From Candidatus Pullibacteroides excrementavium (lineage in GTDB: Bacteria > Bacteroidota > Bacteroidia > Bacteroidales > P3): DNA of 36,100 bases. The DNA lies in assembly GCA_017694335.1 (NCBI GenBank), contig JADIMZ010000010.1, positions 1 through 36,100 of the forward strand. Direction: 5' to 3'. The notes under the pieces were generated by a model that saw only the letters and a program-made list of their open reading frames with translations, was not told where the DNA came from and ran no database searches. A program made the position numbers and the translations under genes. Positions 30,985-36,100 of this stretch are shown in pieces. Each line of letters opens with the position of its first letter. The stretch's first letter is position 1.

Positions 30985-31887
30985 ATGGGAACAGAAGGCA
31001 TCCGGGATCGTTACATCAACCCCTACACGGATTTCGGCTTCAAGAAGCTGTTCGGCACGGACATGAACAAGGAATTGCTGATTAGCTTCCTGAACGCGCT
31101 CTTGGAGGGGAAAGAGGAAATAGAAGAGATCACGTATCTGAACGTGGAGCAAATGGGCGATAGGGAACTGGACCGGAGGGCGGTATTCGACGTGTACTGC
31201 CGGAACAGCCAGGGTGAGCGTTTCCTAGTAGAGATGCAGAAGGGAGAACAGGAATTCTTCAAGGACAGGGGTCTGTATTACACCACTTTCCCGATACGGG
31301 AGCAAGCCAAGCGAGGAAGTTGGGATTACGAGCTGAAAGGGGTGTACACTATAGCCATCCTAAATTTCGTCTTTGACAACAATGACCCTGCCTGCTACCG
31401 CCACGATGTGAAATTGGTAGATTTGGGTTCGGGCAAGGTATTTTATGATAAGCTGACCTTCATCTACCTGGAGATGCCCAAATTCAACAAACGGGAAGAG
31501 GAGCTGGAAAGCCTGTTCGACAAGTGGATGTTCGTGCTACGGAATCTTTCGGGCTTGCTGGAGCGGCCGCAAGCCTTGCAGGACAGGGTATTCACCCGTT
31601 TGTTCGAAGCAGCGGAGATAGCGCGGTTCGCCCCGCAGGATCTATATGCTTATGAGGAGAGCCTGAAGAACTTCCGGGACTGGCACAGCGTGATAACGAC
31701 CGCCGAAAAGAAAGGGAAGGAAGAGGGACGAAAGGAGGGGTTGGCCGAAGGCATGGAGAAAGGCATGGAGAAAGGGCAGTGCGAAGAACGCATCAAGAAT
31801 GCCCGAAATCTCAAACGCTTGGGTGTCTCCCCGGATGTCATAGCCCAAGCCACCGGATTGACAACAGAAGAAATCGCCCGGCTGTGA
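30985..31887 (+). CDS. Rpn/PD-(D/E)XK nuclease-family transposase protein (300 aa)
   Basis: The N-terminus RDRYINPYTDFGFKKLFG and the block AVFDVYCRNSQGERFLVEMQ (Asp69, Glu83, Gln85 as the D...ExQ active-site pattern) mark the PD-(D/E)XK nuclease family transposase/Rpn group. Members promote RecA-independent recombination in E. coli or act in defence-like roles. Bacteroidetes genomes carry many complete copies. The C-terminus has a lysine/glutamate-rich helix with GMEKGMEKG repeats and then a small helical end (LGVSPDVIAQATGLTTEEI), typical of this family. It has its own promoter and no terminal inverted repeats, so it is not an insertion sequence in the strict sense. Confidence 0.88.
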   Translation: MGTEGIRDRYINPYTDFGFKKLFGTDMNKELLISFLNALLEGKEEIEEITYLNVEQMGDRELDRRAVFDVYCRNSQGERFLVEMQKGEQEFFKDRGLYYTTFPIREQAKRGSWDYELKGVYTIAILNFVFDNNDPACYRHDVKLVDLGSGKVFYDKLTFIYLEMPKFNKREEELESLFDKWMFVLRNLSGLLERPQALQDRVFTRLFEAAEIARFAPQDLYAYEESLKNFRDWHSVITTAEKKGKEEGRKEGLAEGMEKGMEKGQCEERIKNARNLKRLGVSPDVIAQATGLTTEEIARL

Positions 31888-32117
31888 GTATATCCTCACA
31901 AGCTTCGCTTCAAACGAGTCGAAGACTCGAAGTTCAAAATAACCGATACACCTTATATATGTTGTAGGTCGCGTTGCTTGCCAAGCTCCGACTGTTTCCT
32001 GACTTGGACAGCATACTGGAACGTTTTTTACGGGCCAAAGCGGTCAACTTGGTAGAGCAAATCCAAAATAGAAGGCAATTTCCCCATTCGATTTTCTCAA
32101 GGTATTGTTTTTTTTGT
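31888..32117. other. Intergenic region with hairpins and a possible coding remnant
   Basis: GTGAG/CTCAC (31884-31899) spans the stop codon, and CGAGTC-gaa-GACTCG (31915-31929) follows; neither has a T-tract. From 31968 the forward strand reads, after a stop, a protein-like stretch (LRLFPDLDSILERFLRAKAV, then NLVEQIQNRRQF) without a proper start. It may be a gene remnant. Confidence 0.35.
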
Positions 32118-32125
32118 TAAGTTTG
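32118..32125 (+). promoter_or_regulatory. Candidate -7 box for the gingipain-like gene
   Basis: TAAGTTTG is a full TAnnTTTG match about 90 bases before the ATG at 32216. No TTG at -33 distance; the leader of about 83 bases is A-rich. Confidence 0.4.
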
Positions 32126-32215
32126 CTGATTGCCGAAGCAAGGCCGGACAAAATTGCTTTCATTAAGAAATAAAGAAAAATAGAAAATACCGAAAAAATA
32201 AACAACCTAAAAATC

Positions 32216-35200
32216 ATGAAAGCCTTATTTGTTACCTTTTGCATGATGGGAATGTTGGCCATGAGCCACGCTTCCCCGTCTATGACAGCCGAGTCCTTGA
32301 CCGTCAAGGCACGGTATGAGAATCAATTGAAAATTCAAGCGGCCGATGCCGATGGAGTGGTATTCCAAAACCGGATCGGGCAGATAGACAACTTTGCCGT
32401 GATTCCCACAAACGACTTGCCGCAAATCAAAGGCACGGGAATCCCGGTAGATTTTACTCAGATCTTGATGAAAGGTTATACCTACAGCCATCAAGCAGGT
32501 CTGCCCAAGCTGCCGGTGAAAGTGGAACTGATCGAACTGCCACAAGGTGCTGTCCCTCGTATCCAAGTGACCCGTGCGGAGTACAAGGATATCAATCTGA
32601 GCGAGGCAGGCTATCCGGCACCGCTTTTCCCGGCACAGCCTCCCATGAGCAAGAGCGCCAAAGAAACGCCTGCATTCCAATATGACGCTTATATCTATGC
32701 AGCCAACGCCTTTGTGGGCAATAACGGCCTGCTTTCCGGCAATGACAATCAGGATCTGGCACAGGTGGAAGTCTTGGGCGAGATGCGCGGCACCCGCTTG
32801 GGCCGGGTTACCGTAGCTCCTTTCCAGTACAATCCTGCTACCAATACGCTGCGTGTCTACACCACCTTGGATTTTGAAGTGGTGTTTGAAGGCAGCGACA
32901 TGGGGGCAACCTACACCAAGAAAGCCCGTTACTATTCCCCTTACTTCGGAAGCTTGGAACAGGATGTGGTCAATCCTATTGCCATTTCCTCTCCCAAAGC
33001 GGAAATGTACAATCGTCCTATCCGCTACGTGATTGTTGCCGATCCCATGTTCAAGGACTCCCTGCAGCAGTTTGTGGAATGGAAGACCAAATTGGGTTTT
33101 GACGTGCTGCAAGCCTATACCGACCAACCGGAAGTTGGCAACTCGATGACAGCCATCAAGGATTATCTGGCAGGGCTGTACAACAATGCCACCGAGGAGG
33201 ATCCGGCTCCTACCTTTGTCCTGCTCGTGGGCGATATAGCCCAGATCCCGACCCAGACTTATTCCTTTGGTTCGGGATGGTCTTCCTCCGAACATGTTTC
33301 GGACCTTTTCCTTTGCGAGTATACGGGAGACCGTTTCCCGGAAGTGCAATACGGACGTATGTCGGCCACTTCGGTGGAACAGCTGATGCCTCAGATCCAC
33401 AAGACGATGGAGATGGAGAACATCGACCCGGCAAAGGCATCCTTCATGGATAGCACCATATTGATTGCCGGCGTGGATGCCTCGCATGGGGAATCGGAAC
33501 TGAACCCGACCGTCGACCACTTGTACAATGACTATTTCTATGATACCCTGGACCGCCATTGTTTCGTATACCGTTACCCGGAATCAGGAAATCATGCCGC
33601 TGACATCATTCAGAATATCAACGACGGGGTTTCCTTTGTGACCTATACGGCGCATGGGAGTTCGGACAGCTGGGCAGATCCGTACATCGGCAACGGGGAT
33701 GTCAACAACCGCTTCAGCAACAAGGGGAAATATCCGTTCATGGTAGGGAACTGCTGCTTGACTGGCAAATTTGAAGAAAACAGCTGCTTTGGCGAAACCC
33801 TCTTGCGGAAGAAAGACGGCGGCGCGGTAGCTTATATCGGCTGTTCGAACAGCAGCTATTTCGGCATAGATACCTATTGGGCTGTGGGTTACACTTCCAT
33901 TTTGACTCCAGGTGTCGTGCTTACTTACGAAAACACGGATTTCGGGGCTAACGATGCCCTGTTCCATACCCATGGCGAGCCTTTTGAAGACTGGGCGCAG
34001 ACTGCCTACGAGTTCATCCATGCCGGGAACATGGCCGTGGAAGAAGCAAATCAAGGATACGAAGAATATTACTGGCAGATTTACCATGTGTTCGGCGATC
34101 CATCCTTCATGCCATTCTCTCATGCTCCGGAACGTGTGGAAGCCACTTACGGCAATACCTTGATTGTGGGTGAAAGCGAATACGTGGTGAATACCGTGCC
34201 TTATGCCCGTGTGGTATTGTCGCAAGGAACAACGGTCTTGTCGGTAGCGGTCGCTGATGAGAACGGGCAGGCTACGCTTCCTGTTTCCAATATCACCGAG
34301 CCTGGAACGGCGACCTTGGCTGTCGTGGCCCAGACCTTTTTGCCGATGATGGCCGAGGTGGATCTGGTCATCCCGGATGACAAATATGTCGTGCTGTCGG
34401 CTCAGTCCCTTGTCGACGGATCGGGTGAGACGGTGCGCGAAGGAGCCTACGGGAACACTTATTCCGCCGGTTACACATTGAGGAACGTAGGTGTCGAGAA
34501 TGTAAGCTCCGTGCAGATGACGTTGACGAGCCAGGACGAGTACCTGGTTGTCGAGAACGGGGAATTCACGTATGAAGGCACATTGGCACCCGGGCAGGAA
34601 GCGGAAGTTGAGCATGGCTTTGGCTTGGTGGTCAGCCCCGATGTGCCGAGCGGGCATGAACTCCATTACAAGATGGATCTGGTGCTGGACGGGAATACGG
34701 AAGAGGTCATTTCCAAGGAATATTCCTTCAAGGTATGGGCTCCCGACATCATCGTGGCCAACTTCCAGATTACCGACTCGGCCAGCACCACGCCTAACGG
34801 TGTCATTGACAATGGTGAAACGGTTACCGGCATTGTCACCCTGCTGAACAATGGCCGTGCCGCAGCTTCGGACATCATGTTGACAGTTTCTTCTCCGGAC
34901 GCTTCTTATCTGAGTTTCCCGGCAGAAGCCATCGCTGTTGGCAGCTTGAATCCGGCTGCCACTACTACTGTCCGTTTTGAATACAGTGCAGCGGATGGGA
35001 ACGTGAAGTATGCTATCTACACTTTGAATTTCGCCACAAGCACCAGAGGACGGGAAATGACAGACTCGGTTCAATCCTACATCGAACCGGTTGTGGAAAC
35101 CTTTGAGACCGGCGATTTCACATTTGCTCCTTGGGACGAGGCTTCCGCATGGGTCATTGACCAGAGCCGCGTACACAATGGCACTTACAGTGCTGCCAGC

Positions 35201-35818
35201 GCGAAAATTTCCGACAACGAGACCAGCAGCCTCAAGATAACGGTGGATGTACCTTTTGACGATGTAGTAGGCTTCTATTATTCTACCTCTACCGAATTGG
35301 CCAACACCATTTTAGGTGACTTCCTGCATTTTAATATGGACGGTACCCGCATGGGTCGCTGGGCCGGGGAAAACGCGGAATGGAAGTACGTTGAATTCCC
35401 GATTACGGCCGGGACGCATACCTTGGAGTGGCTGTATGTGAAGGATGCTTCTGCCAGCGTGGGCGAAGACCGGGTATGGGTGGACGATATCCGTCTGCCA
35501 ATCGGCACGGTACCGGCGCAAGGCGTGGGCAATGAAACGGCGGATGCCATGACGGCGACCTCTTCAATGATGACGGTCAACAAGGCCGCTCAAGGGGAAT
35601 TGACCTTGACGTTCCGGACGGCTGCTGCCATGGAAGGCGATTTGTACATTGTCAATGCCATGGGACAGCGCGTGAAGATGCTTGCCGACGGCCTGCATTT
35701 GAATGCAGGGGTTGAAACGCGCACTTTCGGCATCGAAGGCTTGTCCTCCGGGCTTTACATCTGCGTGTTTGAAGCTGCTGATGGCTTGCATTCCGTCAAG
35801 TTCGTAGTGGCCCGGTAG
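32216..35818 (+). CDS. Gingipain-like C25 cysteine peptidase with T9SS sorting tail (1200 aa)
   Basis: A signal peptide (about 1-20) and a propeptide (to about 262, including PKLPVKVELIELPQGAVPRI) precede the C25 catalytic domain (about 264-635, beginning RPIRYVIVADPMF). The catalytic histidine is His480 in TYTAHGSSDSWADP. The catalytic cysteine is Cys513 or Cys514 in VGNCCLTGKFE, followed by CFGETLLRK and AVAYIGCSNSSYFG, closely following the RgpB sequence (GNCC, then YIGSSPNSYWG). An immunoglobulin-like domain and CARDB-like domains follow (to about 960), then a jelly-roll-like domain ending WVDDIRLP (about 960-1100). The last 75 residues are a T9SS tail (GDLYIVNAMGQRV, GLSSGLYICVF, VKFVVAR) without the usual YPNP motif. 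Arg or Lys specificity cannot be told. It is a secreted, self-activating protease by family analogy. Confidence 0.93.
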   Translation: MKALFVTFCMMGMLAMSHASPSMTAESLTVKARYENQLKIQAADADGVVFQNRIGQIDNFAVIPTNDLPQIKGTGIPVDFTQILMKGYTYSHQAGLPKLPVKVELIELPQGAVPRIQVTRAEYKDINLSEAGYPAPLFPAQPPMSKSAKETPAFQYDAYIYAANAFVGNNGLLSGNDNQDLAQVEVLGEMRGTRLGRVTVAPFQYNPATNTLRVYTTLDFEVVFEGSDMGATYTKKARYYSPYFGSLEQDVVNPIAISSPKAEMYNRPIRYVIVADPMFKDSLQQFVEWKTKLGFDVLQAYTDQPEVGNSMTAIKDYLAGLYNNATEEDPAPTFVLLVGDIAQIPTQTYSFGSGWSSSEHVSDLFLCEYTGDRFPEVQYGRMSATSVEQLMPQIHKTMEMENIDPAKASFMDSTILIAGVDASHGESELNPTVDHLYNDYFYDTLDRHCFVYRYPESGNHAADIIQNINDGVSFVTYTAHGSSDSWADPYIGNGDVNNRFSNKGKYPFMVGNCCLTGKFEENSCFGETLLRKKDGGAVAYIGCSNSSYFGIDTYWAVGYTSILTPGVVLTYENTDFGANDALFHTHGEPFEDWAQTAYEFIHAGNMAVEEANQGYEEYYWQIYHVFGDPSFMPFSHAPERVEATYGNTLIVGESEYVVNTVPYARVVLSQGTTVLSVAVADENGQATLPVSNITEPGTATLAVVAQTFLPMMAEVDLVIPDDKYVVLSAQSLVDGSGETVREGAYGNTYSAGYTLRNVGVENVSSVQMTLTSQDEYLVVENGEFTYEGTLAPGQEAEVEHGFGLVVSPDVPSGHELHYKMDLVLDGNTEEVISKEYSFKVWAPDIIVANFQITDSASTTPNGVIDNGETVTGIVTLLNNGRAAASDIMLTVSSPDASYLSFPAEAIAVGSLNPAATTTVRFEYSAADGNVKYAIYTLNFATSTRGREMTDSVQSYIEPVVETFETGDFTFAPWDEASAWVIDQSRVHNGTYSAASAKISDNETSSLKITVDVPFDDVVGFYYSTSTELANTILGDFLHFNMDGTRMGRWAGENAEWKYVEFPITAGTHTLEWLYVKDASASVGEDRVWVDDIRLPIGTVPAQGVGNETADAMTATSSMMTVNKAAQGELTLTFRTAAAMEGDLYIVNAMGQRVKMLADGLHLNAGVETRTFGIEGLSSGLYICVFEAADGLHSVKFVVAR

Positions 35819-35839
35819 TTCTTGGGGCTGCTGATGTAA

Positions 35840-35885
35840 AAGCGGCGTGTCGGATTTTGGATCCGATGCGCCGCTTCTGTTTTTG
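35840..35885 (+). terminator. Strong nested terminator after the gingipain-like gene
   Basis: AAGCGGCG (35840-35847) pairs with CGCCGCTT (35869-35876). TCGGAT/ATCCGA (35850-35855 with 35861-35866) pairs inside, and TTTTT follows at 35880-35884. Confidence 0.85.
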
Positions 35886-35946
35886 GGGGATTTTATTCGT
35901 TGAGTTTAAGATACAATGAGAGAAAAGAAAAGATACCGGACAGCTA

Positions 35947-35976
35947 TTGGAAAATTGTGGTTTTTATATATCTTTA
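35947..35976 (+). promoter_or_regulatory. Promoter of the gene at the right edge
   Basis: TTG (35947-35949), 19 bases, then TATCTTTA (35969-35976), one base off the -7 consensus. Immediately after it CGACAAA (35981-35987) pairs with TTTGTCG (35997-36003), a hairpin at the 5' end of the predicted leader. The leader is about 100 bases and very A/T-rich. Confidence 0.5.
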
Positions 35977-36085
35977 CAATCGACAAACGGGCGATTTTTG
36001 TCGCTGAATACATGATATTTTTATACAAAACAATAATTTACCTAAAAACATAAGTCAACAAATTTATTAATAAAAAACATTTATC

Positions 36086-36100
36086 ATGAACATAGTAGTC
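36086..36100 (+). CDS. Start of an unidentified gene (five codons visible)
   Basis: An ATG at 36086 opens MNIVV and leaves the window. The promoter and A-rich leader upstream make it a likely gene start. Nothing can be said about function. Confidence 0.35.

Noticed and set aside
32225-35176. Two long reverse-strand open frames (444 and 530 codons) across the protease gene
   Set aside because: Both mirror the forward C25 gene, whose signal peptide, catalytic motifs and sorting tail are unmistakable; the antisense translations show no domain.

Overview
The window is a chromosomal segment of a Bacteroidota member, most likely order Bacteroidales. Four things support this: three large secreted proteins that end in type IX secretion (T9SS) sorting tails, a gingipain-like C25 protease, a split succinate dehydrogenase/fumarate reductase of the Bacteroidetes kind, and promoter boxes matching TAnnTTTG in front of many genes. 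The base composition is moderately GC-rich. I cannot place it below order level from sequence alone. No tRNA, rRNA, CRISPR array or complete insertion sequence was seen.

Layout. Positions 1-524 (-) hold the N-terminal three quarters of a sirtuin deacylase that runs off the left edge. Positions 667-3182 (-) are a BlaI-type repressor and a BlaR1/M56-type sensor peptidase whose C-terminus carries tandem 68-residue repeats; a promoter with two matched operator-like dyads lies upstream. Positions 3531-4580 (-) hold four small, mostly membrane, proteins, two of which may be one frameshifted gene. Positions 4681-17849 form a surface-protein locus: a giant DUF2436/CARDB/cleaved-adhesin T9SS protein (-), a divergent TonB-dependent receptor (+), a TPR-membrane-LuxR regulator (-), a divergent second giant T9SS adhesin (+) and a 42-residue membrane peptide (+). 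Positions 18080-20691 (+) carry a threonine dehydrogenase-type SDR and tRNA thiolase MnmA. Positions 20628-22804 (-) are a BACON-like lipoprotein followed by two small DUF3791-type genes. Positions 23183-25482 (+) are indolepyruvate:ferredoxin oxidoreductase alpha and beta. Two small lipoproteins follow (25624-26595, +). Positions 26957-30720 (-) are succinate dehydrogenase/fumarate reductase in the order cytochrome b, flavoprotein, iron-sulfur subunit. Positions 30985-31887 (+) are an Rpn/PD-(D/E)XK nuclease-transposase family protein. Positions 32216-35818 (+) are a gingipain-like protease, and a new gene begins at 36086.

How the genes work together (inference). The gingipain-like protease and the DUF2436/cleaved-adhesin protein recall the protease and haemagglutinin-adhesin partners of Porphyromonas. 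The receptor divergent from the adhesin could take up a ligand such as haem that these surface proteins release or bind. The respiratory complex, threonine dehydrogenase and indolepyruvate oxidoreductase fit an anaerobe that ferments amino acids and peptides and respires fumarate.

The most striking non-coding signal is a family of foldback elements at 19049-19177 and 26844-26974, with partial copies at 26705-26835. Both full copies sit at the 3' end of a gene in the same relative orientation. They share conserved single-stranded blocks, while their outer and inner stems differ in sequence but stay base-paired. The outer arm of one copy includes the last codons and stop of the iron-sulfur subunit gene. 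This looks like a structured, possibly mobile, 3'-end element.
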